A stretch of 64,000 nucleotides of DNA from Riemerella anatipestifer_E (GTDB lineage: Bacteria > Bacteroidota > Bacteroidia > Flavobacteriales > Weeksellaceae). How positions within the stretch are numbered: the first letter of the stretch is position 1; every line of letters begins with the position of its first letter. A model generated the notes under the pieces. It was not told the DNA's origin and ran no database searches. It saw only the letters and a program-made list of their open reading frames with translations. Below, one piece after another: positions 42,580 through 51,087 of this stretch. The DNA lies in contig NZ_LEKU01000009.1 of the NCBI RefSeq assembly GCF_009932355.1, forward strand, positions 79,595 through 143,594, written 5' to 3'. Both the position numbers and the translations under genes were made by a program.

Positions 42580-43025
42580 ATTTAAAACATCCACCTTGTG
42601 CCGAGTATTTTGTTGGAACGGTTGACGGAGAGTTGGTGTGCCATGTAGCGGTTTGTCCAATGTTTACGGCTAAGGCTTATAGAGCTACGCGACTGGTAGT
42701 AATGCCCGAGTGGCAGGGTGCCGGTGTTGGGACGGCTTTTCTGAACGAAATTATGCAGTACCATTTAGAAGGAAAAGGGCGGTGCAATAGAGAGTATCAT
42801 ACTTTTTTCCATACCTCGCACCCGCAACTATGCGGTTATTTAAGACATTCTAGTAAATGGGTTCAGACGGGAGCAAAACTTTACGGAGACAATAAGGTAA
42901 GAGCCGCAAAATCTTTACAAAAGACGGCTAAAGGAATGAGTAGCGGAAAGAAAATAAGTGGGGGCTATGGCGGTCATTTTAGAGCCGTTCAAGCGTTTAA
43001 ATATTTAGGGAATGAAAAAGTTTAG
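42495..43025 (+). CDS. GNAT acyltransferase domain, reached by -1 frameshift
   Basis: The -1 frame is open from 42468 to 43025. It contains RPPIQLDIWKVNGSYWKFF, HYYL and the acyl-CoA loop VVMPEWQGAGVG, a full GNAT domain. No start codon precedes its first strands, and the heptamer A-AAA-AAG (42489-42495) lies exactly where ATPase and GNAT must join; the fused chain would be 377 residues. If not fused, only a truncated GNAT from a TTG at 42633 could be made. It overlaps the formyltransferase gene by 14 bases. Confidence 0.75.
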   Translation, partial: VQKRPPIQLDIWKVNGSYWKFFKEHYYLDLKHPPCAEYFVGTVDGELVCHVAVCPMFTAKAYRATRLVVMPEWQGAGVGTAFLNEIMQYHLEGKGRCNREYHTFFHTSHPQLCGYLRHSSKWVQTGAKLYGDNKVRAAKSLQKTAKGMSSGKKISGGYGGHFRAVQAFKYLGNEKV

Positions 43026-43656
43026 AGTATTTATATCGGGGCAGAAATATTTTGGAGAAATGGTTTTCCGCCTTTGTTTAAAATTAGGTATTGAAGTAGT
43101 TGGAGTGTGTTGTCCGCTTGATGACAAATATTTGGGCAAGGCGGCGAGGACTTGGAGTGTTCCAATCATTCCAGCAGGTACGCTAAGAGCTGATATAATG
43201 CCCGAGTGTGATTTGGGTATTACGGCTCACTCGTTTGATTATATAGGTAAGAAAACAAGATATATACCTCGCTTGGGTTGGCTTGGGTATCATCCGAGTT
43301 TATTGCCACGACACCGTGGGCGTTCAGCTATTGAGTGGGCAATCCGAATGAATGATGCTATTACAGGCGGCACTATCTTTTGGCTAAACGCGGGAATAGA
43401 TAGAGGCGATATTGCTTATCAGGATTGGCGTTTCATTCCTCCAGAATACTATTTGAATCCCAAAGAAGGAGCGTTAAAGTTATGGAAAGACGAGCTTTGC
43501 CCTATGGGGATTAGACTATATGAAAAAGCTCTAAAAGATATTCTAGGCGGGGTTGTAATCCGAAAGCCCCAAGATGGGAGGTTTAGTACCTTTGAACCGT
43601 CAACAGATGTGAAGGATATATATAAGCCAGACTTATTAATGATAGAACATAAATAA
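43012..43656 (+). CDS. Divergent formyltransferase-family protein
   Basis: A 214-residue protein of the PurN/Fmt formyltransferase fold. GYHPSLLPRHRGRSA holds the conserved His94, and NAGIDRGDI holds Asp130, but the catalytic Asn of classic formyltransferases is Gly92 here. The cofactor and acceptor are unknown. Its overlap with the ABC-GNAT gene indicates one pathway, possibly acylation of DNA bases or of a small amine, at the position where Mu encodes the DNA-modifying Mom. Confidence 0.72.
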   Translation: MKKFRVFISGQKYFGEMVFRLCLKLGIEVVGVCCPLDDKYLGKAARTWSVPIIPAGTLRADIMPECDLGITAHSFDYIGKKTRYIPRLGWLGYHPSLLPRHRGRSAIEWAIRMNDAITGGTIFWLNAGIDRGDIAYQDWRFIPPEYYLNPKEGALKLWKDELCPMGIRLYEKALKDILGGVVIRKPQDGRFSTFEPSTDVKDIYKPDLLMIEHK

Positions 43657-43665
43657 TTCTTAACA

Positions 43666-43698
43666 AAAAGCTCTTTAAAGAACATTTAAAGAGCTTTT
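43666..43698. terminator. Terminator near the prophage right end
   Basis: A perfect 14-bp stem AAAAGCTCTTTAAA / TTTAAAGAGCTTTT with a 5-base loop, 9 bases after the formyltransferase stop. Symmetric A/T tails allow function in both directions, stopping phage transcription before the host gene. Confidence 0.8.
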
Positions 43699-43714
43699 AA
43701 ATTGTGCGAAAAAA

Positions 43715-43747
43715 TGTACATTTCAAATTAAAAAATTGTACATTTGG
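43715..43747. promoter_or_regulatory. Candidate right-end transposase binding motifs
   Basis: TGTACATTTCAAATT (43715-43729) and TTGTACATTTGG (43736-43747) lie within 50 bp of the right terminus. The first is the exact reverse complement of the left-end motif at 9417-9431. Their tandem 21-base spacing is reminiscent of the R1/R2 sites of Mu. Confidence 0.55.
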
Positions 43748-43761
43748 TTTTGCCGATTATA

Positions 43762-43765
43762 CGAT
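43762..43765. repeat. Right copy of the 4-bp target-site duplication (CGAT)
   Basis: Matches 9080-9083. The prophage right terminus ends at 43761. Confidence 0.8.
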
Positions 43766-44221
43766 ACCATTATGGTTTAAATCCGTGATTTTAAAAGTAT
43801 CCTTAACGAAATTCATAGATAAATCAAACTCGCAATTCAAAATGAAATCTTGCACTTTCCAGTTTAATTTATATTTATTTTCGTCTTTATCGTAGAGATA
43901 ATCATACACGAAAATTTTTGCATCTTTTTCATAGTCTGCGTTGATCACCTTTTTGCTGGGAACAATACCCGTTTCTGTTAACAGGATTATATGCTCTCCC
44001 TGTAAATCCTCTACTCTAGCAACCTCTTTTACCTTGCCTTCAAAAGAAATCCCCTCAGGAATAGATTTATCTGAAAGTTTTTCGTAAGAAATTTCAAACT
44101 TTTCCTTCTTTTCTAATTTTTCCGAGATACCTTCTGTTGGTATTTCCTTTTCTTCTTTTTTACTCTCTGTCGTATTACAAGACAATAATACAAGAGCGAT
44201 TAACAATTTAAAATAATTCAT
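43762..44221 (-). pseudogene. 5' part of the host lipoprotein gene split by the prophage
   Basis: The N-terminal 153 residues start with a lipoprotein signal (lipobox LLSC) and end in TDLNHNGI, exactly at the prophage end; the frame then runs into phage DNA and stops after one more codon. With 8835-9079 it forms a 234-residue lipoprotein carrying an FG-GAP/VCBS-like D-L-N-x-N-G-x-A-E loop. The truncated product may still be exported but lacks the C-terminal third. Confidence 0.88.
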
Positions 44222-44247
44222 TTCACCTCCAATTTATTGTGTTGATT

Positions 44248-44880
44248 TTATGCGGAGCAAACCTCAAATCGGTCGATAGCCGTTAAATACCATATATTAT
44301 CGAAATAGCCAATATAGAAAATAAATTCCTTTTGGTTTTGCCCAATCACAATGACTTTATGACTGTTTCTCTCTATGGTTTCCAGTTTTTTAACCTCACT
44401 ATCGGACCATGGTTTCTCATCAAAGTTAGCATTTTCAAACTTTGCAATTTCAGAAAATAAAGATTCTTTTTGATTAAGGTCGATATAAATTCCCGCAGGT
44501 TTATTCCAGCTTTCGGTTTCACAACTATATATCGGTAGTTTTTCTTGGGTAATTTTATAGTCAGTTATGATATTAGGGTCAAAAGGCAAATAATTGGGAA
44601 CGGGCTTAGCAAAAGAAATTTTTTTAACATTAGCGATATTATCCTGAGCTCCCATACGAAACAGAAAGGTGATCCCAAACTTTTTAGGGATAAGCTTATT
44701 TAAAGCCTTTTCATCTTTATTCTGATAGGCTTTAATAATATTGATGATAACGGTTTGCATTTCCTTCTCCTTTTCGGAAGATCTAATTTCTTTAACCGAA
44801 GTAGGTTTACCTTTGTTAACGAATTTAGAATTCTGACAGGAAATAAAACATACTACAAAAAACAACAAAAATTTTTTCAT
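44248..44880 (-). CDS. Lipoprotein of unknown function
   Basis: Starting at the internal Met (44880) gives 210 residues with a clean lipobox (VVCFISC). The longer frame to 44940 would place hydrophobic sequence ahead of it and is less likely. Residues 50-75 resemble the helix that begins NTF2-like domains. It is part of a cluster of secreted proteins on this strand. Confidence 0.65.
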   Translation of the reverse strand: MKKFLLFFVVCFISCQNSKFVNKGKPTSVKEIRSSEKEKEMQTVIINIIKAYQNKDEKALNKLIPKKFGITFLFRMGAQDNIANVKKISFAKPVPNYLPFDPNIITDYKITQEKLPIYSCETESWNKPAGIYIDLNQKESLFSEIAKFENANFDEKPWSDSEVKKLETIERNSHKVIVIGQNQKEFIFYIGYFDNIWYLTAIDRFEVCSA

Positions 44881-44991
44881 CGAATTTCTAATATTAAAAA
44901 ATACAATAATGAGAAAAACAAAAAAGACTAAATAGCACAAAATTCTCTATCATTCCCTAAACCCCACCTTTTGCAAAGCTGTTATTTTCAT

Positions 44992-45690
44992 TCAAAATCC
45001 GTTAACGATTAGTCGGTCTTTATAGGCTCCTTTTTCAATTTTCCAAATAATAAGACAGGTGCCCGCACCATCCCCATTTATTGCTTGAATATACAGGGTA
45101 TCATTCTGTTTATCATAATTAGCTTCTACACCATCAAGATAAGGGTCATACACGTTTTCTAAAGCTGCTTTTGGTAAGATAAGCGTTTTATCCCCAATAC
45201 GGACGCTAATTTTTTCATATTGTGCTTTCGGTAGGTTGCCATCGGTCCCCCAAGGAGCCTTACCATCAATATGAGATAGAATGGTTGGATTATCCTTAAA
45301 ATAGGTAAATTTATGTTTCTTCTTATCAAAGTTGGACTTTGTAACAGTTACAGTAATAGCCTCTTGCTTTAGAGTTACAGAGTTAGCTGTTTTCTTTGAA
45401 ATTTTCAATGGTGAAAAGTCCGAAACCCACTTATATCGATCTTTGTAAATATCCCCTTCAAGGTTTTTTCCATTTTTAACATATTGAACAAAACCCCAAT
45501 TATCCTCGTTAGGTTCACTGGGACCATACCAATAGATCATGTGTCCATTCGGTAAGGTATCTATAATTTTACCCTTTTGCTCTCTATTTCTTATATTTAC
45601 CCAACCGTCCTTATCACTCACGACAGCAAACTGGGCAAATACATCGGACAAACTAAAAATCAAAAACAGGGCTGATATTGTTTTTTTCAT
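44992..45690 (-). CDS. Secreted protein with SH3-like N-terminal domain
   Basis: A 232-residue protein with a cleavable signal peptide (ending DVFAQ), then a bacterial SH3-like segment (AVVSDKDGWVNIRNREQKGKI) and a beta-rich C-terminal part. SH3-like domains often bind cell-wall or surface ligands. A truncated, frameshifted copy lies at 46877-47173. Confidence 0.7.
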   Translation of the reverse strand: MKKTISALFLIFSLSDVFAQFAVVSDKDGWVNIRNREQKGKIIDTLPNGHMIYWYGPSEPNEDNWGFVQYVKNGKNLEGDIYKDRYKWVSDFSPLKISKKTANSVTLKQEAITVTVTKSNFDKKKHKFTYFKDNPTILSHIDGKAPWGTDGNLPKAQYEKISVRIGDKTLILPKAALENVYDPYLDGVEANYDKQNDTLYIQAINGDGAGTCLIIWKIEKGAYKDRLIVNGF

Positions 45691-45714
45691 AAGAATTAAA
45701 TTTATATAAAGGTT

Positions 45715-46263
45715 TTATTCTTGCTGTATCCATTCAAATTTACCCTTATTTAGATAGATTACTCCTCCTCCGCAAGATTCCTCCGCATGGATGAAGATAC
45801 CATCATTAGGTAATCTAATTTTATCACTTTCTTTAACCTCTTCTTCACTTATAATATCTCCCTCATCATTTACATTATTAAAATAAACCTCCCCTTTAGG
45901 AGCTTTTTCAAAAATGTCTACCCAATTCATATCGTCAAAACCTTGTCCCAAAACCTCTTTTCCTAAGCCTAGATACTCTATTTTACCATTTCCAAAGGTA
46001 ATTTTCAAACCATACTTTTCATTCTTCTTATTCAAAACTATTTCTACTCTATCTGATGAGCCATCACCATCCAAATCACATAAAATAAAATTAGGATTGT
46101 GTTTTGTAGAGAGTATTATAGTATCTTCAGTTTTCTCGGTTTTCACTAGTGCATCAGCAGTTTTAACTGATTTTATTTCGGTACTATTTGTTACTTCTTT
46201 TTTCTCATTGCAGGATTCCAAGATAAAAAAGAACGAAATGGCAGTAATGATTATTTTTTTCAT
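45715..46263 (-). CDS. Lipoprotein with FG-GAP-like loop
   Basis: A 182-residue lipoprotein (lipobox ILESC, Cys18) with the calcium-loop-like CDLDGDGSSDRVEI. It resembles in style the split lipoprotein and the cassette protein at 63091-63786. Function unknown. It ends 24 bases before the next gene's start, suggesting a transcription unit. Confidence 0.65.
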   Translation of the reverse strand: MKKIIITAISFFFILESCNEKKEVTNSTEIKSVKTADALVKTEKTEDTIILSTKHNPNFILCDLDGDGSSDRVEIVLNKKNEKYGLKITFGNGKIEYLGLGKEVLGQGFDDMNWVDIFEKAPKGEVYFNNVNDEGDIISEEEVKESDKIRLPNDGIFIHAEESCGGGVIYLNKGKFEWIQQE

Positions 46264-46328
46264 TTTAAAATTTTAAGTTTAGTTGATATTTTTTGTTTAC
46301 TCACTTTGTAAACTATATCCTTTTAATT

Positions 46329-46808
46329 CTACATTATTGTCATGTTAAATCTTAAAGGAATATTGATATTCAATTGTGTTCTAAATCCTTCTGTTCTGTA
46401 GTGGATAGAATTATCAAAACTAAAACCATACCCCACACTAAACTCTATGAAGAAACAGCTAAATCCAACTTGTGGAGCAACTGTTTTTGGAGAAACATTG
46501 AACCTTACAAAGGTTAATGGTAAATCACCTTTATTGAAAAAATATTTCGTTGCATTAATCTCTGGAATAACTAAAAGCTTACCATTAGAAGCACCTACTA
46601 GTGCATTTCCACCTACCATTATAGATTCTTTGTTAAATAAAAACATTACTCCAACATCAGCAAAACTTCTATTAAAATAGGTATAACCTCCTTCAATAAC
46701 TATTTTTTCTTTTATATCTGGAGAATTTCTTAATAGTGTATTTTGAGCATTTACTAATAGTGGTGCTACACCAAGAACAAGCACATAAAATCTTTTGGAA
46801 AAATTCAT
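46329..46808 (-). CDS. Small outer-membrane beta-barrel-like protein, copy A
   Basis: A 159-residue protein with signal peptide (ending LLVNAQ) and alternating strands (IEGGYTYFNRSFADVGVMF; YGFSFDNSIHYRTEGFRTQL). It is closely similar to the gene at 47269-47724, so the two arose by tandem duplication. Ligand or role unknown. Confidence 0.65.
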   Translation of the reverse strand: MNFSKRFYVLVLGVAPLLVNAQNTLLRNSPDIKEKIVIEGGYTYFNRSFADVGVMFLFNKESIMVGGNALVGASNGKLLVIPEINATKYFFNKGDLPLTFVRFNVSPKTVAPQVGFSCFFIEFSVGYGFSFDNSIHYRTEGFRTQLNINIPLRFNMTIM

Positions 46809-46876
46809 TTATTTTGTAATTTTATTAGAAGTTATAATCTTCATCTTTTTTAGCTTTCTTTAAAAAACAACATATC

Positions 46877-47173
46877 AAATTTTCAATGGTAAAAAGTCCG
46901 AAACCCTACTTATATCGATCTTTGTAAATGTTCCCTTCAAAATCTTCTTTTCCATTTTTAACATATTGAACAAAATCCCAACTCTTCTCGTTAGGTTTAC
47001 TGGGACCATACCAATATATCATATGTCCATTTGGTAAAGTATCTATAATTTTAACTCTTTTGCTCTCTATTTCTTATATTTACCCAGCCGTCCTTATCAT
47101 TCACGACAGCAAACTGGGCGAATACATCGGACAAACTAAAAATCAAAAACAGGACTAATATTATTTTTTTCAT
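46877..47173 (-). pseudogene. Truncated, frameshifted copy of the SH3-like secreted protein
   Basis: Bases 46877-47173 match 45395-45690 closely, including the start codon, signal peptide and SH3 region. An extra base in the segment TTTTAACTCTTTTG (TTTTACCCTTTTG in the intact gene) breaks the frame, and the C-terminal 137 codons are missing. It is the remnant of the tandem duplication that also produced the second barrel gene. Confidence 0.8.
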
Positions 47174-47268
47174 AAGAATTAAATTTATATAAAGGCTCTT
47201 GCTTTTGTTGCTTTCATTAAAAATTACCGCTATTCAGAATGACCTTTTTAATTTACCATTTGTTACTT

Positions 47269-47724
47269 CTACATTATTCTCAGGTTAAATTTTAAAGGAA
47301 TATTGATATTCAGTTGTGTTCTAAATCCTTCTGTTCTGTAGTGGATAGACTTATCAAAACTAAAACCATATCCCACACCAAACTCTATGAAGAAATAGCT
47401 AAATCCAACTTGAGGAGAAACTGTTTTTGGAGAAACATTAAACCTTACAAAAGTGAATGGTAAATCATTTTTCTTGAATTCAAAATATTTTGTTGCATTA
47501 ATCTCGGGTATGACTAAAAGCTTACCATTAGAAGCACCTACTAGAGCATTTCCACCTAATACTATATCTTTGTCGAATGCAAACTTTACTCCAACATCAG
47601 CAAAACTTCTATTAAAATAGGTATAACCTCCTTCAATAGCTATGTTTTCTTTTATATCTTGGGCATTTACGAATAGTGGTACCACACCAAGAACAAGCCT
47701 ATAAAATATTTTAGAAAAATTCAT
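47269..47724 (-). CDS. Small outer-membrane beta-barrel-like protein, copy B
   Basis: A 151-residue paralogue of 46329-46808, lacking about 8 residues after the signal peptide. The upstream flank is also duplicated (compare 46809-46885 with 47725-47800). Same features: signal peptide ending LFVNAQ, then a strand-rich domain. Confidence 0.65.
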   Translation of the reverse strand: MNFSKIFYRLVLGVVPLFVNAQDIKENIAIEGGYTYFNRSFADVGVKFAFDKDIVLGGNALVGASNGKLLVIPEINATKYFEFKKNDLPFTFVRFNVSPKTVSPQVGFSYFFIEFGVGYGFSFDKSIHYRTEGFRTQLNINIPLKFNLRIM

Positions 47725-47902
47725 TTATTTTAATTTTATTAAAAGTTATAATCTTCACCTTTTTAGCTTTCTCTAAAAAAACAGCATATCAAATTTCAAT
47801 GTTGCTAATTTAAAATAAATTTATAAGGATAAACAGTAAAACGACAGATTAAAAAAAATGCCAAAAGTTTTTCTATCTTTTGGCAACATTTCTTTTACAA
47901 AT

Positions 47903-48340
47903 TTATTGATTATTCTGAGATTCAAAATTTATCATCCAGTTAATACCAAACTTATCTGTAAACATACCAAAATAAGCTCCCCAAAAAGTGTCCGCCATCG
48001 GCATTGTTACCTTTCCTCCCGCAGAAAGTCCATTAAATAGTTTATCTGCGACCTCTTTGCTTTCAGGAGTAATATTTATTGAAAAATTATTTCCTTGCTG
48101 AAAAGATGGTGCCCATTCTCCACCTGTATCACTTCCCATTAAAACGGTATTTCCTATAGGAAGCCCTATGTGCATAATTTTATTTTTATCCACCTCACTC
48201 ATTGGTGGCATTCCCTCTTGTGGAGGCATATCACCAAATTTCCCTACATAGGTAAATTCTCCCCCAAACACTGATTTATAGAAATTAAATGCTTCTTCAC
48301 AATTTCCATTAAAATTTAAATAGATGTTTACTGTTGTCAT
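47903..48340 (-). CDS. VOC-family (PhnB-like) protein
   Basis: A 145-residue glyoxalase/bleomycin-resistance-fold protein of the PhnB/3-demethylubiquinone-like type: YLNFNGNCEEAFNFYKSVFGGEF near the N-terminus and DTFWGAYFGMFTDKFGINWMIN near the end. Such proteins are often metal-binding with unassigned substrates. Confidence 0.85.
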   Translation of the reverse strand: MTTVNIYLNFNGNCEEAFNFYKSVFGGEFTYVGKFGDMPPQEGMPPMSEVDKNKIMHIGLPIGNTVLMGSDTGGEWAPSFQQGNNFSINITPESKEVADKLFNGLSAGGKVTMPMADTFWGAYFGMFTDKFGINWMINFESQNNQ

Positions 48341-48475
48341 TTTTATAAATTATTTGTTATCAAAAATTGTAGCTAAGGTAAACAAAAAAGATGAATAAAC
48401 ATTGTTTTTTGTTATCTTACTGATACCACTATTTTTTAATGAACAAATATCCACTTATAACAACCCAAAAATTGG

Positions 48476-49831
48476 CTATAATTTCATCAATGTTTTATTA
48501 ACTAAAAAACGTCTTACGAGTAACAGAGCGGAAATCGTTAGACCAATCCCAAGAGCTATCCACATCCCAAAAGCTCCCATATTTAGATTGATACATAAAT
48601 AATATCCTAGTGGTAAGGTAATCAGCCAATAGGCTATGAATGTAATAAAACTAGGAATTTTAACATCTTGCAATCCTCTCAAAAGCCCCAATGCTGTAAC
48701 CTGAATACCATCTGAAAGTTGAAAAAGAGCGGCAATAATCATCAGTTGAGAAGCTAAAGCTAATAATACCTCCACTTCTTCTTTTTTAGTAAAGAAAGTA
48801 GGAAGAATTTCTCTACCAAATATGAAAACCATACCGCAAATTAGCATAAATAAAAATACTATTTTCAGGTTGTTAACGCCAACTTTCCTTACTTCGATAA
48901 AGTTTTTTTCTCCTACTTTATTACCTACCATAATGGTAGAAGCTACACTAAACCCTATACAAAGATTAAAAGTGAAGGAAGCCATACTCAACGCAATCTG
49001 ATGAGCGGCAATATCTCTAGCACTTACTTTACCACAAATAAAAGCAGCCGCAGCAAATGCAGTTACCTCAAAAAACATTTGTAAAGACATCGGAAATCCT
49101 AACCTAAGGAGTTTGGTAAACATTTGTTTCTTAAGTAAACTTAGTTTTAAACTAAAGTCTTCCATATATCGGCGAGTCACTTTCTCTTTTTTCATTACGA
49201 AAAATAGAAAAAACATCATGAATATTCTCGCAATGAGTGTGGCATACGCCGAGCCAGCAACTCCAAAACTCGGGATAATCCAAAAGCCTTTTATCAAAAT
49301 ATAATTTAAAATAATATTGATTATATTAGCAATAATGGTTGCCTTGGTAACTCCAATAGTAAATGAAAGTCCCTCTGAAACCTCTCGCATAGTTTGAAAT
49401 ATCATAAAGGGGAAAATACTTACCACAACTATTTTAAGGTAGGTTTCGGCATCGGGCATTATGTGAGGAGGTTGGTCAAGATGATACATCAACGGACTAA
49501 TGCCAAAAATCAGCAGAATGAGAAGCAGCCCAATACTAACATTTACAATAAGTCCGTGACTAAAAACTTGGTTAATCTGTTGATGGTCTCCTCTAGTTTG
49601 AGCTTCTGATACCAAAGGAGGAATAGCTAAAGAAAATCCCAAAGCCACTACGAAAATAGAAAAAAATATACCGTTTGCTAAAGAAACCGAAGCCAGTGCG
49701 TCGGCTCCTAGTAAGTTTCCTACGATAATATTATCAAATAAATTAACGGAAACTTGCCCTACCTGTGTTAGCATAACAGGTAAGGCAAGTTTCATAAGTC
49801 GTTTGGTATAAGCCGTATCTAAGAAAGACAT
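48476..49831 (-). CDS. MATE-family efflux transporter
   Basis: A 451-residue membrane protein with about 12 hydrophobic helices in two homologous halves. The N-terminus (LMKLALPVMLTQVGQVSVNLFDNIIVGNLLG) is the typical MATE start. Likely exports cationic drugs or metabolites using an ion gradient. A TAnnTTTG box lies just upstream on the minus strand. Confidence 0.92.
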   Translation of the reverse strand: MSFLDTAYTKRLMKLALPVMLTQVGQVSVNLFDNIIVGNLLGADALASVSLANGIFFSIFVVALGFSLAIPPLVSEAQTRGDHQQINQVFSHGLIVNVSIGLLLILLIFGISPLMYHLDQPPHIMPDAETYLKIVVVSIFPFMIFQTMREVSEGLSFTIGVTKATIIANIINIILNYILIKGFWIIPSFGVAGSAYATLIARIFMMFFLFFVMKKEKVTRRYMEDFSLKLSLLKKQMFTKLLRLGFPMSLQMFFEVTAFAAAAFICGKVSARDIAAHQIALSMASFTFNLCIGFSVASTIMVGNKVGEKNFIEVRKVGVNNLKIVFLFMLICGMVFIFGREILPTFFTKKEEVEVLLALASQLMIIAALFQLSDGIQVTALGLLRGLQDVKIPSFITFIAYWLITLPLGYYLCINLNMGAFGMWIALGIGLTISALLLVRRFLVNKTLMKL

Positions 49832-49841
49832 AATATCATGA

Positions 49842-49849
49842 CAAATTTA
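49842..49849 (-). promoter_or_regulatory. -7 promoter box of the MATE gene
   Basis: CAAATTTA on the plus strand reads TAAATTTG on the minus strand, 10 bases before the ATG. Confidence 0.45.
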
Positions 49850-49866
49850 TAAGATTGATATTTCCT

Positions 49867-51051
49867 TTACTTTTTAACAAAGTTGGAAATATCATTCTCG
49901 CTTACAGGATTTTCGCCTAATATAATTAGCCTTTCCACGACATTTCTTAATTCACGAATGTTCCCCGTCCAATCATAATTTTGAAGAGCTTTTAAAGCTT
50001 CCTTACTAAATTCTTTCACAGGACTACCATTCTCAGAAGCTATATTTTGTGCAAAATGTTCCACAAGTAGAGGTATATCTTCTTTCCTATCATTAAGAGC
50101 AGGAACTTGTATTTCTATTACCGAAAGTCGGTGGTATAAATCTTCTCTAAATCGTCCTTCCTCTATCTCTTTTTGTAAGTTTTTATTGGTTGCGGCTAGA
50201 ACTCTTACATCTATTTTTATTTCTTTGTCGCTTCCCACAGGGGACACCTTATGTTCTTGTAAAGCTCTGAGCACCTTGGCTTGTGCTACCAAACTCATAT
50301 CACCTATTTCATCTAAGAATATCGTTCCTCCGTTAGCTTGTTCAAACTTACCAGACTTATCCTTAACAGCACCCGTAAAAGAGCCTTTCATGTGTCCGAA
50401 CAATTCGCTTTCTATCAATTCTGAAGGTATTGCAGCACAGTTTACTTCTACCATGGGGCCTTTGGAGCGTTCACTTTGGGAATGTAAAGCATGAGCGACA
50501 AGCTCCTTACCAGCACCATTAGGTCCAGTAATGAGAACTCTAGCATCAGACGGAGCCACTTTGTCTATCATATTTTGGATTTTCTTAAGAGCCTCCGAAC
50601 TACCAATCATTTGGTATTTTTTATTTACTTTTTTCTTAAGTTGAGTATTCTCCTTCTTTAAAATTTGATTAGAAGCTTTGAGTTCCTTTCGCTCCAAAGT
50701 ATTTCTTACACTCGTGATAAGTCGGTTGAGATCTATAGGCTTTTCTATAAAGTCATAAGCACCTTGCTTAAGACATTGTACCGCTGTATTGATATCTCCG
50801 TGGGCAGAAATCATCACAAAAGCAGTATCTGGTTTTATTTCTAAAGCTTTTTGTAAAAGTTCTGTACCTGATACTTTAGGCATCTTTATATCGGATATTA
50901 CTAAAGAAAAATCTTCTTTTTCTATTAGTTTATAGGCCTCTAATCCGTCATCTGCTACTAAAATTTCATAATCCTTAACCTCCTCAGAAAGAATATTTTT
51001 AAGCAAACCTGAAATAGCTTTTTCGTCTTCTACAATTAATATTTTTTGCAT
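49867..51051 (-). CDS. NtrC-family sigma-54-type response regulator
   Basis: A 394-residue protein with an N-terminal receiver domain (phosphoacceptor Asp54 in VISDIKMPK), a coiled linker, and a sigma-54-type AAA+ domain: GPNGAGKE as Walker A, GSFTGA as the sigma-54 loop (GAFTGA variant), GTIFLDEIGDM as Walker B. It ends soon after the AAA+ lid and lacks an obvious Fis-type HTH, so it may act without DNA binding or through a partner. Confidence 0.88.
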   Translation of the reverse strand: MQKILIVEDEKAISGLLKNILSEEVKDYEILVADDGLEAYKLIEKEDFSLVISDIKMPKVSGTELLQKALEIKPDTAFVMISAHGDINTAVQCLKQGAYDFIEKPIDLNRLITSVRNTLERKELKASNQILKKENTQLKKKVNKKYQMIGSSEALKKIQNMIDKVAPSDARVLITGPNGAGKELVAHALHSQSERSKGPMVEVNCAAIPSELIESELFGHMKGSFTGAVKDKSGKFEQANGGTIFLDEIGDMSLVAQAKVLRALQEHKVSPVGSDKEIKIDVRVLAATNKNLQKEIEEGRFREDLYHRLSVIEIQVPALNDRKEDIPLLVEHFAQNIASENGSPVKEFSKEALKALQNYDWTGNIRELRNVVERLIILGENPVSENDISNFVKK

Positions 51052-51055
51052 AGAA

Positions 51056-51063
51056 CAAAGATA
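51056..51063 (-). promoter_or_regulatory. -7 promoter box of the response regulator gene
   Basis: CAAAGATA reads TATCTTTG on the minus strand (TAnnTTTG), 4 bases before the ATG, implying an almost leaderless mRNA. Confidence 0.45.
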
Positions 51064-51087
51064 GTTATATTTAAATTAAATTCTAAA

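Larger units (their letters stand above)
9084..43761. mobile_element. Complete Mu-like transposable prophage, 34,678 bp
   Basis: The boundaries follow from the interrupted host gene and the flanking CGAT. Contents are a CI-like repressor, Ner-like protein, MuA- and MuB-like transposition proteins, Mu-type head genes (gp28-like terminase, DUF935 portal, MuF), a contractile tail (DUF2586 sheath) and lysis genes. Ends are TATAGGGCAT on the left and GCCGATTATA on the right; only the terminal TATA is mirrored, as in Mu where only the last bases match. No tyrosine or serine integrase is present. All key genes appear intact, so it may be inducible. Confidence 0.93.

Noticed and set aside
9084..43761. 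Integrase-type (lambda-like) prophage with attL/attR
   Set aside because: No tyrosine or serine integrase gene is present, there is no long direct repeat at the ends, and transposition genes plus a 4-bp duplication explain the insertion.
43704..43895. Plus-strand ORF of 63 codons at the right prophage junction
   Set aside because: It crosses the prophage terminus and target duplication and is antisense to the split lipoprotein gene.
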